A stretch of DNA of 64,000 nucleotides from a bacterium (GTDB lineage Bacteria; Acidobacteriota; Aminicenantia; Aminicenantales; Aminicenantaceae). The DNA lies in assembly GCA_018335295.1 (NCBI GenBank), contig JAGXKI010000009.1, positions 1 to 64,000 of the forward strand, given 5' to 3'. Positions within the stretch are counted from its first letter, which is position 1. Each line of letters starts with the position of its first letter. Made by a program: the position numbers and the translations under genes. The notes beneath the pieces were generated by a model. That model saw only the letters and a list, made by a program, of their open reading frames with translations, was not told the origin of the DNA and searched no databases. Shown piece by piece: positions 17,387 to 25,160 of this stretch.

Positions 17387-17794
17387 ATGAAAAAGAATCT
17401 ATCCCATCCCCGAGGATTCACTCTTATCGAGCTGATCATCGTTCTCACCATAATAGGTATTTTAGTTGGCCTGGGTATCCCTCAATACACCTATTCGGTA
17501 AAAAGAGCCAGGGAAGCCGTGCTGAAAGAAGACCTTTTTCAGATGAGGAAGCTGATCAACCAGTATTACACAGACAAAAAGGAATATCCTCCTTCCCTCC
17601 AGGCTTTGGTTGATGAAGGCTACTTAAAAAAAATACCGGTGGATCCCATCACTCAATCTTCTGAAACCTGGGAGGTGGTCCGGCAAACTCTGACTCAAGA
17701 AGAGATGATGGCCGGAAAACAACCGGGAGTGGTGGATGTTTTCTCCGGCTCCGAAGAAATCAGCACCAAAGGCACTCCTTACAATACTTGGTAA
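17387..17794 (+). CDS. Pseudopilin (GspG-like)
   Basis: The start at 17387 is chosen because it gives a short leader (MKKNLSHPRG) before FTLIELIIVLTIIGILVG; the in-frame ATG at 17285 would run inside the previous gene. The product is 135 residues, with Glu5 intact. It continues with an EDLFQMRKLINQYYTDKKEY helix, a PPSLQALVDEGYLKKIPVDPIT loop and an end containing VVDVFSGSEEIS. This is very similar in plan to the preceding protein, which suggests an old duplication. The gene starts one base after the preceding stop. Confidence 0.87.
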   Translation: MKKNLSHPRGFTLIELIIVLTIIGILVGLGIPQYTYSVKRAREAVLKEDLFQMRKLINQYYTDKKEYPPSLQALVDEGYLKKIPVDPITQSSETWEVVRQTLTQEEMMAGKQPGVVDVFSGSEEISTKGTPYNTW

Positions 17795-17806
17795 GAGAAA
17801 AACCTC

Positions 17807-18346
17807 ATGAATCACCGCTCTCCAACCCCACATTCAAAGGGATACACTCTTCTCGTTCTGATGTTTGCTGTTGCCTTGTTGAACATCGGCCTTATGGTAG
17901 CCTTTCCTGTGTGGCAAACTCAGATTCAGCGGGAAAGAGAAAAAGAATTGATTTTCAGGGGAAATCAGTATGTGGAAGCCGTCAGGTTGTTCCAACAAAA
18001 ATACCCCGGAAGTTTTCCTCAATCTCTAAAGGAACTCCAAAAAGAAAAATGCATCCGCCGTCTGTACAAAGACCCCATCACCGATCACGGCCGGTGGAAT
18101 CTTGTTCTTTCTACGGGACAACCTTCCAGAGAAAAAAAAGGGGAATCTCCCCAGACTGTGATGGTGGTTCCTCCTGGCAGTCTTTCTTCTATAGATAACC
18201 CCCAAATCTTAGGTGTGGTGAGCTCATCTCATCAAAAATCCATAAAGATTTACCATAACCAGGAAACCTACGACCGATGGCTTTTCTTTTACGGAATGGC
18301 CCCCCAAAAAATGCCGGAAATCATTCAGTACGGAGAAAGGGATTGA
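17807..18346 (+). CDS. Pseudopilin-like protein lacking Glu5
   Basis: The 179-residue product has a leader MNHRSPTPHSKG before YTLLVLMFAVALLNIGLMV, so the prepilin cleavage site is probably kept. The position normally filled by Glu5 is Val (Y-T-L-L-V). In type II systems GspK-like tip subunits lack Glu5, so this may be a tip or minor pseudopilin rather than a fibre subunit. The soluble part has REREKELIFRGNQYVEAVRL and a long tail with no motif I know. It overlaps the lpxB start (TTGA) at 18343-18346. Confidence 0.78.
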   Translation: MNHRSPTPHSKGYTLLVLMFAVALLNIGLMVAFPVWQTQIQREREKELIFRGNQYVEAVRLFQQKYPGSFPQSLKELQKEKCIRRLYKDPITDHGRWNLVLSTGQPSREKKGESPQTVMVVPPGSLSSIDNPQILGVVSSSHQKSIKIYHNQETYDRWLFFYGMAPQKMPEIIQYGERD

Positions 18347-19482
18347 AAAATTCAGTTCTTATCGTGGCCGGAGAAAATTCAGGGGAGAAATATGGAGCTG
18401 ACTTAGTCCATCAGTTTAAAAAACATCATCCTTCCTCTCATTTTTTTGGAATCGGAGGAAAACACATGCAGAACCAGGGAGTCGACCTTCTTTTCTCCAT
18501 TCAAGACCTTTCTGTAGTGGGGATTGCAGAAATCCTTCGGGATCTTCCTCGGATAAAAAAAATCCTTGATACGGTGAAAAAGGAAATCAGGTATCGATCT
18601 CCCTCGGCGGCGGTCCTTATTGACTCTCCCGACTTTAACCTCCGCCTAGCCAAAACACTGCACAAACGCTCCGTTCCCGTTCTCTATTACATAAGCCCCA
18701 CTGTGTGGGTATGGAGAAAGAGAAGGCTCAACTCCATAAAAAAATATATCACCAAAATGCTTCTTATTTTCCCTTTTGAAGAAAAAATTTACCGACAAAA
18801 GAGGATCCCCTCTCTCTTTATCGGTCATCCTCTTTTAGAACGGATTCAACTGAACCTTTCCCCAAAAGAATTTTTTCAAAAATACGGGATTCAGCCTCAA
18901 AAAAAATTGATATCTCTCCTCCCTGGAAGCCGGAAAAGTGAATTGAAACGCCACATGCCGGTACTCAATTCTTCCTTAAAAAAACTGGAGAAAGCTATTC
19001 CCTCTCAGTATATTCTTCTCAAGGCCGAAAATCTGGAGAAGTCTTTTCTCTCAAGCCTTCTTCCTCCCTCTCCTCCCATCCGAATCCTGGAAGAGGATTT
19101 CTATGAATCTTTGGCTTACAGTGATTTAGCCTTTTCTTCTTGCGGCACCGCCAACCTGGAATCAGCCCTGCTCAGCACTCCTTTTGTCTCTTTTTACCGT
19201 CTCTCTCCTTTAACCTATCATCTGGGTAAAAATTTTGCGATGGTTAAAAATTTCAGCATTGTGAACATCCTGGCCGGGGAACAAATCGTCCCTGAATTAA
19301 TCCAGAATCATTTCACCCCTCAAAATGTGTTCAAAGAAGCCACAAGAATCCTGAAATCCCCAACCCTCCAATCTGAAATGATCCGTCGTTTCCAGAAAAT
19401 CAGAAAGGTTTTAGGAGACAAGAAAGCCTCTCATAACGGAGCCGTAGAATTGGAAAAAATCATATATGGAATACAGGAATAA
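18343..19482 (+). CDS. lpxB: Lipid-A-disaccharide synthase
   Basis: The product (379 residues) starts LKNSVLIVAGENSGEKYGADL with a TTG at 18343 whose last bases overlap the preceding TGA; GGAGAAAGG lies before it. Further motifs are FFGIGGKHM, AVLIDSPDFNLRLA (D in the active-site loop), SPTVWVWRK, FPFEEKIY, HPLLERI, and the GT-B donor site ISLLPGSRKSELKR and SCGTANLESALLSTPFV. The enzyme condenses UDP-2,3-diacylglucosamine with lipid X in lipid A synthesis at the inner membrane. With waaA and lnt it shows an LPS-type outer membrane. The upstream ORF extension to 18277 is discarded because it lies within the pseudopilin gene. Confidence 0.95.
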   Translation: MKNSVLIVAGENSGEKYGADLVHQFKKHHPSSHFFGIGGKHMQNQGVDLLFSIQDLSVVGIAEILRDLPRIKKILDTVKKEIRYRSPSAAVLIDSPDFNLRLAKTLHKRSVPVLYYISPTVWVWRKRRLNSIKKYITKMLLIFPFEEKIYRQKRIPSLFIGHPLLERIQLNLSPKEFFQKYGIQPQKKLISLLPGSRKSELKRHMPVLNSSLKKLEKAIPSQYILLKAENLEKSFLSSLLPPSPPIRILEEDFYESLAYSDLAFSSCGTANLESALLSTPFVSFYRLSPLTYHLGKNFAMVKNFSIVNILAGEQIVPELIQNHFTPQNVFKEATRILKSPTLQSEMIRRFQKIRKVLGDKKASHNGAVELEKIIYGIQE

Positions 19483-19523
19483 TCCTCATTCAAAATTCAA
19501 AAATATTTATTTAGAAAGAACCA

Positions 19524-19646
19524 ACCAAATAGACTATAAGGACCAAACAGACGAAATAAATAAAACATTTCTCGCCTTTCTCGCTTTCTAAACCAAATAG
19601 ACGACAGAGACTAAATCGACTAAATGAACTAAACAGCCTAAATCAC
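19524..19646 (+). repeat. Degenerate tandem 11-base repeat region
   Basis: Six short units follow a consensus ACYAAAYnGAC: 19524-19534 and 19592-19602 are identical (ACCAAATAGAC), and 19542-19552, 19610-19620, 19619-19629 and 19628-19638 differ at one to three positions. They are spaced irregularly and lie between lpxB and the DUF192 gene (19483-19717), where no protein-coding frame is seen. An internal TTCTCGCCTTTCTCGCT (19569-19585) recurs with one change at 54464-54480. Confidence 0.6.
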
Positions 19647-19717
19647 CCATCAGGATATTAATAACTTTATTATCAGTAACTTATGCTCGGTCCGACCCCA
19701 CATTAAAAAATATAAGG

Positions 19718-20206
19718 TTAAGGTTGAGGGTGAGTTAATTCAACGGACCGCTTTTTATGGATGATCTCGGGAAGGATAAAATCGACTTTCTCATACACTT
19801 CCAGGTTGTACTTTTCCACACTCCCTGCCTTTAATTCCAGTACATACTTGGCAGGAATTTCAGACTGATAAGTGGGACAAGGAGGGCTTTTACACGGAGG
19901 AACCTGACTCTCCAGATGAACGATCCTTTTGTGTTCATTCAACCAAAGGATATCTATCGAAAATTTCATGTTCTTCATCCAGAAACCGTGAGGGCCTTCT
20001 TCTTCCATCACAAACAGCATCCCCTGATTTTCCTTTATTCCTTCTCGAAACATCAGCCCCCGCACTCTCTGCCGTTCGGTCACTGCCAGTTCCGCCGTAA
20101 TCTCTTCCCCATCAGGAAGAAGCACTTGAACATACTGTTTGGATGAAGAACTCAGAAACAAAAAACTTACCACCAGAATCAACACTCCCCGTTTCAAATA
20201 CTTCAT
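19718..20206 (-). CDS. DUF192 family secreted protein
   Basis: From the ATG at 20206 the protein has 162 residues: a signal peptide (MKYLKRGVLILVVSFLFLSS) and a DUF192 domain. The pattern VTERQRVRGLMFREGIKENQGMLFV and HGFWMKNMKFSIDILWL matches that family, which adopts a small beta fold of unknown function. The QVPPCKSPPCP insert contains two Cys. An upstream GTG (20227) would lengthen it but lies before GGAAGGAAGAG, the likely ribosome site. The gene starts 24 bases after the pcm stop, so the two are co-transcribed. Confidence 0.85.
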   Translation of the reverse strand: MKYLKRGVLILVVSFLFLSSSSKQYVQVLLPDGEEITAELAVTERQRVRGLMFREGIKENQGMLFVMEEEGPHGFWMKNMKFSIDILWLNEHKRIVHLESQVPPCKSPPCPTYQSEIPAKYVLELKAGSVEKYNLEVYEKVDFILPEIIHKKRSVELTHPQP

Positions 20207-20229
20207 ATCTCTCTCTTCCTTCCACACCG

Positions 20230-20862
20230 CTAATGCCTCTGGATTAAGGGAACAAAACGGACCGGCAGAAGCTTCTTTTTTTTGAACTTTCCCTTTTTCT
20301 TAACCACCAGATAAAGATCCTGATACGTCTCCCCCACAGGAAGAACCATCCTCCCCTCCTCCCTCATTTGTTCTTGAAGAGGAGTAGGGATGGAAGGAGG
20401 GGCGGCGGTCACCAGGATAGCATCATAAGGGGCCTGTTCTTTCCATCCCCAAGTCCCATCTCCCACTTTAAAATAGATATTGGTGTAACCTAAATCCTCT
20501 AATGTTTTCTGGGCTTTCCGGGATAGACTGGAGATGGCTTCGATAGAGAAGACTTGGCTGACCATCTCAGCTAGAATAGCCGCCTGATATCCGGAACCTG
20601 TGCCGATTTCCAAAACCTTATCCTCTTTCTTCAACCCGAGGACATCTGTCATGTAAGCAATGATATAAGGCTGGGAGATGGTTTGTCCTTCTCCGATAGG
20701 AAGAGGTTCGTCATGGTAGGCAAATTTTTGGGTTTGGTCAGGGACAAACTGATGGCGGGGAACTTTTTTCATCGCGTCCAAGATTCTCTTATCTTTAATC
20801 CCCCTTGATTCAATCTGAGAGCGGACCATTTCCTCTCTCTCTTCCCTGAATTCTTCTTTCAT
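20230..20862 (-). CDS. pcm: Protein-L-isoaspartate O-methyltransferase
   Basis: The ATG at 20862 gives 210 residues; a TTG at 20877 is possible. The protein begins with a helical region (REEMVRSQIESRGIKD), then VPRHQFVPDQ, the segment GQTISQPYIIAYMTDVL, the SAM-binding motif VLEIGTGSGYQAAILAEM and a motif II AILVTAAPPSIPTPL. These are typical of PCMT, which methylates damaged L-isoaspartyl residues to start their repair. The KKKGKFKKKKLLPVRFVPL end is usual. It lies upstream of the DUF192 gene on the minus strand and starts well after proS. Confidence 0.93.
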   Translation of the reverse strand: MKEEFREEREEMVRSQIESRGIKDKRILDAMKKVPRHQFVPDQTQKFAYHDEPLPIGEGQTISQPYIIAYMTDVLGLKKEDKVLEIGTGSGYQAAILAEMVSQVFSIEAISSLSRKAQKTLEDLGYTNIYFKVGDGTWGWKEQAPYDAILVTAAPPSIPTPLQEQMREEGRMVLPVGETYQDLYLVVKKKGKFKKKKLLPVRFVPLIQRH

Positions 20863-21001
20863 CGGATCCAAATTCAAAAATAGATAGGGAAATTACTTCT
20901 TTACAGGGTGTGATTCTAACATGAAGTTCTGGCTATGTACAACGAAAGAATGGGAAAATTACCCTTTTTAAGAAAATCGAGCTTGATAGGGAATGTTAAC
21001 T

Positions 21002-22456
21002 TCAATAAGCCTTAGCAAAATAGGCTAAAGTGTCGGTCTGAGCTCCACAGCAGATACATTTTTTAGAACTTCTCTTTTCTTGAGGAATGAGAGGAACCGC
21101 TCGAATGGTGGCCATGGTTTCATCCTTAATTTTTTCTTCACACTGGGAATTTCCGCACCAATAAGCCTTCACCAGGCCTTTTTTCGAATCCATTATGGAC
21201 TTAAACTCCTGGTAATCCTCTGTCTGGTAAGTATTGCTTTTCTGGAATTTCAGGGCCTCTTCAAACATGGATTTCTGTATATCCTTGAGGAGATGAGGGA
21301 CTTTATCAATCAACGAATCAAAAGGGACCGATTCTTTTTCTCGAGTATCTCTTCGTACAGCTATGAGTTGATTCTTCTCAATATCTTTGGGGCCAATCTC
21401 TAGCCTTAAAGGCACTCCCTTCATTTCCCACTGGGAAAATTTCCATCCTGGAGTGAATTCCTCTCTGTCATCCAATTTCACCCTCACTCCAGAATTCTTC
21501 AATTGAGATTCCATCTTTTGAGCTGTGGGAAGTATATTTTCCTTCCAATTTCCTTTGGAAATGGGAACAATGACCACCTGAACAGGGGCCACTCTAGGAG
21601 GAAATTGGAGACCCGAATCATCTCCATGAGCCATGACCAGCGCTCCGATCAGTCTGGTAGAGACTCCCCACGAAGTTTGATAGACATGTTGAAGGTTTTG
21701 ATTGCGGTCTTCAAACCGAATGTTGAAAACTTTTGAAAAATGTTGACCCAAATTATGAGAGGTCCCCATTTGAAGGGCCTTTTTATCGGACATCAACGCT
21801 TCGATAGTGTAAGTGGCCAAAGCTCCCGCAAATTTTTCTCTATCTGTCTTTTTTCCTGAAATGACCGGGATGGAAAGCTCTTTTTCGACAAACTCTTGGT
21901 ACATAGAAAGGATTTGTAAGGTTTCCTTCTGAGCCTGCTCATAGTTCTCGTGAGCGGTATGGCCTTCCTGCCAGAGGAATTCAGTGGTTCTCAGGAAAGG
22001 CCGGGTCACTTTTTCCCACCGGACGATGTTGGACCATTGGTTGATCAGGACGGGTAAATCTCTCCATGAATTTATCCACTTTGAATACATATTCCCGATA
22101 ACGGCCTCAGAAGTGGGGCGAACAGCAAGCCTCTCTTCCAATTCCTCTTCTCCCCCATGTGTGACCCAAGCCACCTCCGGAGAAAAACCTTTCACATGTT
22201 CGGTTTCTTTCTGAAGGAAACTTTCCGGGATGAAAAGAGGAAAATAAGCATTGGAATGCCCTGATTCTTTGATCCGTTTATCCAAAAGTTCCTGGATCTT
22301 CTCCCATATGGTGTATCCATAGGGCCGAATAACCATCATCCCCTTCACGGGTGCATAATCCGCCAGCTCAGCCGTCCGTATGACTTCCGTATACCACTTG
22401 GAAAAATCCTTACTTTTGGGAGTTATCTTTGTCACAAATCGTTTATCTTCGGTCAA
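21002..22456 (-). CDS. proS: Prolyl-tRNA synthetase, archaeal/eukaryotic-like type
   Basis: The 484-residue product is the short prokaryotic form without an editing insertion, ending in a zinc-type domain with four Cys (CGNSQCEE and CICCGAQ) and a C-terminal AYFAKAY. Class II motifs are visible: RTAELADYAPVKGMMVIRP, RPTSEAVI, WEKVTRPFLRTTEFLWQEGHTAH, and HNLGQHFSKVF with RLIGALVMAHGDDSGL. It charges tRNA-Pro with proline. This type (ProRS type 3) is common in archaea and some bacteria. The gene starts with TTG, and GGAG lies 7 bases upstream. Confidence 0.95.
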   Translation of the reverse strand: MTEDKRFVTKITPKSKDFSKWYTEVIRTAELADYAPVKGMMVIRPYGYTIWEKIQELLDKRIKESGHSNAYFPLFIPESFLQKETEHVKGFSPEVAWVTHGGEEELEERLAVRPTSEAVIGNMYSKWINSWRDLPVLINQWSNIVRWEKVTRPFLRTTEFLWQEGHTAHENYEQAQKETLQILSMYQEFVEKELSIPVISGKKTDREKFAGALATYTIEALMSDKKALQMGTSHNLGQHFSKVFNIRFEDRNQNLQHVYQTSWGVSTRLIGALVMAHGDDSGLQFPPRVAPVQVVIVPISKGNWKENILPTAQKMESQLKNSGVRVKLDDREEFTPGWKFSQWEMKGVPLRLEIGPKDIEKNQLIAVRRDTREKESVPFDSLIDKVPHLLKDIQKSMFEEALKFQKSNTYQTEDYQEFKSIMDSKKGLVKAYWCGNSQCEEKIKDETMATIRAVPLIPQEKRSSKKCICCGAQTDTLAYFAKAY

Positions 22457-22485
22457 TAGAAGCTCCTCTCTTTCGATTCCTGGCC

Positions 22486-22514
22486 ATTCTATCCACAGTC
22501 ATAATTTTTGTCAA
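22486..22514 (-). promoter_or_regulatory. Promoter of proS
   Basis: On the minus strand TTGACA (22514-22509) and TAGAAT (22491-22486) have a 17-base spacer. It lies about 30 bases before the proS TTG. No T-box signature is visible. Confidence 0.7.
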
Positions 22515-22751
22515 GAAACGGGGCTCCGGTTTCAGGTAAACTATCCCTGTGCTGAAAATTCACCCCTTATGCTTTCTTACAGAGCGGTTGATTCCCTTTC
22601 ATTCCTGTTTCCTCCATAAAGGGAAAAATCTATTTTCGTTATCGTCTGAATTAGTCCTTTTCGATGACAAAAATGAAAAAAAAATCACCCCGTAATTCAT
22701 CCTTAAGAGCGATTGAAGAAAATATCGTTATCTGTAAGAATTTTATTCAAA

Positions 22752-23135
22752 ATGAGCATAACAAAATCAGCCCATAAATCCCTCATCCAAGGTACCACCA
22801 GAGCAACGGAGGGAGAGCAGCAATTCAAGCTCTCTCTCCCAGCTCTGGTCAAGGGCATCAACGCTCATGGAAAAAAATTTGAGGAGAAAACAAAACTCCA
22901 CTCCATAAGCTCTCAGAAGGCTATTTTCTGGCTGGACTCCAAAGTCACCATCGGTTCCCTTCTGGATATATCCCTGGATATTCCCAAAACTCTTATTCTG
23001 GAAACACCCCTTAAGCTTCAAATCTCAGGAAAAGTCAATTTTGTCCAGAAAAACAAACAAAATAAAAATAAAACTCAGCTCATTTCCCTTCATCTCCACA
23101 AAAGATTCCAAATCCATCCCTCTGTTTCCTCTTAA
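22752..23135 (+). CDS. Degenerate PilZ-like protein
   Basis: From the ATG at 22752 the product is 127 residues (a TTG at 22713 would extend it). It aligns along its length with the protein at 23999: LSLPALVKG corresponds to LELPLPVMVEG, HGKKFEEKTKL to QGKKFKEETSL, and FWLDSKVTIGSLL to FCLDSKVTVGSNL. The RxxxR pair that binds cyclic di-GMP in PilZ domains, present in the second protein as DRRKELR, is replaced by EGEQQFK here, and the DxSxxG loop is SISSQKA. It probably does not bind cyclic di-GMP; the fold is inferred by the alignment only. A frame without clear promoter precedes it. Confidence 0.6.
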   Translation: MSITKSAHKSLIQGTTRATEGEQQFKLSLPALVKGINAHGKKFEEKTKLHSISSQKAIFWLDSKVTIGSLLDISLDIPKTLILETPLKLQISGKVNFVQKNKQNKNKTQLISLHLHKRFQIHPSVSS

Positions 23136-23201
23136 CCCAGTCTGAATTCGTCTGTTTGGTTCAATACTCCCTTTTTTTGCCCCAAACAGATTTTGATTTA
23201 C

Positions 23202-23230
23202 TTGACAATAAATATTTGTTTATATACCAT
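23202..23230 (+). promoter_or_regulatory. Putative promoter of the LuxR-type regulator gene
   Basis: TTGACA (23202-23207) is followed by TACCAT (23225-23230) after 17 bases, with a TATATA stretch just before it. Transcription would start near 23237, upstream of the ATG at 23250. Confidence 0.45.
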
Positions 23231-23249
23231 AATTCAGAAAATAAGGGAA

Positions 23250-23975
23250 ATGGCAAACGAACCTGAGGATGAAAAGGGATTGAAAAAAGACACTCCAACC
23301 AACGACCCGAATGCGGAGGAATCCATTAATATACTGATTTATTATACGTCTGAATTTATCCTCTCGGGAGTAAAAAACTCTCTTCAATCAGCCTCAGATA
23401 TAAATCTTGTGGATCTTCAAAAGGGGACCATCGAGGCCCTTCTTGAATCTATAAAAAAACACAAACCTCAGGTGATTGTTTTTGCTAACTCCGAACCTTT
23501 ACCCAATATGAGAGAAATCTGCAAGGCGATTCAAGAGATTTTCAACGGGGACCACAAACCTCATATCATGCTTTTGGGAAATATCCCCCCTCATGAAGAA
23601 GTGGTAAGCCTGATAAACTCAGGAGTAAGGGGATATTTTGACTTAAATGAATCGGCGGCTCAGCTCCCCGAAGCTATCCGAACCCTCCACAGGGGAGAAA
23701 TCTGGCTTCCCCGGGATAAAATGAGCAGTATCATGGACCGAATCATCTCCGTGGTGGGAAGAGACCTTAAGGAGAAAACTTTAGACCAGCTCACCCCTAC
23801 CGAATTCCAAGTTCTCAGACTTGTAGGACAGGGAAAAAGCAACGATGAAATCGCTGAAACTATGTTTATCAGCAAAAACACAGTGAGGTCCCATATCAAA
23901 AGTATCTATGCCAAACTCAACACTCACAGCCGACTCCAATTGGCGCTTTATGCGATAAATTCAGCCTTGTTTTAA
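23250..23975 (+). CDS. LuxR-family regulator with receiver-like domain lacking the phosphoacceptor
   Basis: The start at 23250 follows AAGGGAA and avoids an upstream extension that lies in a promoter. The 241-residue product has a receiver-like fold (about residues 25-145) and a C-terminal LuxR helix-turn-helix (about 175-241: LTPTEFQVLRLVGQGKSNDEIAETMF and ISKNTVRSHIKSIYAKLN). In the receiver, the strand that normally ends in the phosphorylated Asp reads VIVFANSEPLP, with Ala-Asn at residues 79-80 in its place. The acidic pair near the N-terminus is also missing (ILIYYTS). It should therefore act without standard phosphorylation. It lies between two PilZ-like genes, which hints at a cyclic di-GMP connection. 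Confidence 0.82.
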   Translation: MANEPEDEKGLKKDTPTNDPNAEESINILIYYTSEFILSGVKNSLQSASDINLVDLQKGTIEALLESIKKHKPQVIVFANSEPLPNMREICKAIQEIFNGDHKPHIMLLGNIPPHEEVVSLINSGVRGYFDLNESAAQLPEAIRTLHRGEIWLPRDKMSSIMDRIISVVGRDLKEKTLDQLTPTEFQVLRLVGQGKSNDEIAETMFISKNTVRSHIKSIYAKLNTHSRLQLALYAINSALF

Positions 23976-23998
23976 ATAAAAATACACAAGGGGTCACC

Positions 23999-24385
23999 AT
24001 GACAAACATATCATCTTCCAAAAAAAAGCCGGGTCAGAGCCGCTCCTCCTCGAATATCAAAATTGACCGCCGCAAAGAGCTGCGGTTAGAGCTTCCTCTC
24101 CCAGTGATGGTGGAAGGAAAACTTCCTCAAGGAAAAAAGTTTAAAGAGGAAACTTCTCTCCAAGATATCAGCGCGACCGGGGCTTATTTCTGCCTCGATT
24201 CAAAGGTCACAGTCGGTTCAAATCTCCACCTGGAGGTGGAAGTCCCCAATGAACTGACCAAAGACAAAAAAACCAATCTATCCTTAAATGGTTCGGTCAT
24301 TCGCTTAGAAAAATTGAGTGAAAAGGAGAAAAAACAAGGCGTGGCTCTTCGTTTCAACAAGAAACACCGCTTTATCACTCAATAA
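23999..24385 (+). CDS. PilZ domain protein
   Basis: The 128-residue product has an N-terminal basic tail and a PilZ domain. The cyclic di-GMP motif is seen as DRRKELRLELPLPV (R-x-x-x-R) with DISATGAYFCLDSK (the D-x-S-x-x-G loop) and GVALRFNKKHRF near the end. PilZ proteins bind cyclic di-GMP and change the activity of partners. The gene follows the LuxR-type regulator by 23 bases; AAGGGG precedes the ATG. Its upstream relative (22752) has lost these residues. The output is unknown. Confidence 0.85.
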   Translation: MTNISSSKKKPGQSRSSSNIKIDRRKELRLELPLPVMVEGKLPQGKKFKEETSLQDISATGAYFCLDSKVTVGSNLHLEVEVPNELTKDKKTNLSLNGSVIRLEKLSEKEKKQGVALRFNKKHRFITQ

Positions 24386-24502
24386 AACTTCAGGTCCCAT
24401 CACATCAATTTGTCACGTCAATTATATCGCTTGGAGGGAAAGGGAAATTTGGAAGCTTCCTCAGGTTCATCAACGATGGAATCGTTTTCCCAAAATAAAT
24501 CC

Positions 24503-25138
24503 ATGCTCATCGTTTCTTTAACCGGGGGAATCGGTTGTGGAAAATCTGTTGCAGCCAAGGTCTTTCAAGAACGGGGATGCTATGTTCACCAGGCCGATAA
24601 GGCGGCTCATTCTCTCATGGAACCTCATCAACCCGCATGGAAAAAGATTGTGTCCCACTTTGGTCACCATATCCTGAACCAGGACAACACTGTCAACCGA
24701 GCCCGATTGGGATCCATCATTTTTTCCAATCCTCAAAAACGTGAATATCTAAATTCCATCATCCATCCCCTGGTCCTCCAAAAGAAAAAAGAAATAATCA
24801 ATCAACTGGAAAGGGAGAAAAAGTACAAAATTTTTATCTCCGAAGCAGCCTTGACCATTGAAGCGGGGTACTCCCATTTTTTTGACAAGGTGGTGGTGAC
24901 CTATTGTGACGAAGAAGTTCAAATCCAACGTCTTATGGAAAGAGACCATATAAATAAAACTGAAGCTCAGAAAAAAATCACCAGTCAAATGCCCTCCCAA
25001 AAAAAATTGGAATACGCTGATTATATCATCGACACTTCAGGGGAAATACAGAAAACAGTAGAGCAAACAGAGCGGATCTACCAAAGACTCATACTGGATT
25101 ATCAACTCAAACAAAAAGGTTTTTCCCAAAAAATTTAG
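24503..25138 (+). CDS. coaE: Dephospho-CoA kinase
   Basis: The start at 24503 gives MLIVSLTGGIGCGKSVAAKVF, the usual N-terminus (P-loop GGIGCGKS) of CoaE; in-frame starts at 24476 (ATG), 24449 (TTG after GGAGGGAAAGGG) and 24410 are alternatives, and the ribosome site suggests 24449. Further motifs are VHQADKAAHSLM (the D-x-D-like adenosine site), INRARLGSIIFSN-type text (VNRARLGSIIF), HPLVLQKKKE, and MERDHINKTEAQKKITSQMPSQKKLEYADYII. It phosphorylates dephospho-CoA to coenzyme A. The gene is convergent with the deoxyhypusine-synthase-like gene. Confidence 0.93.
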   Translation: MLIVSLTGGIGCGKSVAAKVFQERGCYVHQADKAAHSLMEPHQPAWKKIVSHFGHHILNQDNTVNRARLGSIIFSNPQKREYLNSIIHPLVLQKKKEIINQLEREKKYKIFISEAALTIEAGYSHFFDKVVVTYCDEEVQIQRLMERDHINKTEAQKKITSQMPSQKKLEYADYIIDTSGEIQKTVEQTERIYQRLILDYQLKQKGFSQKI

Positions 25139-25160
25139 CGTCTCTATCTCTGGGAAACTT

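Noticed and set aside
19524-19646. CRISPR array
   Set aside because: Repeat units are 11 bases, degenerate and irregularly spaced, with no cas genes.
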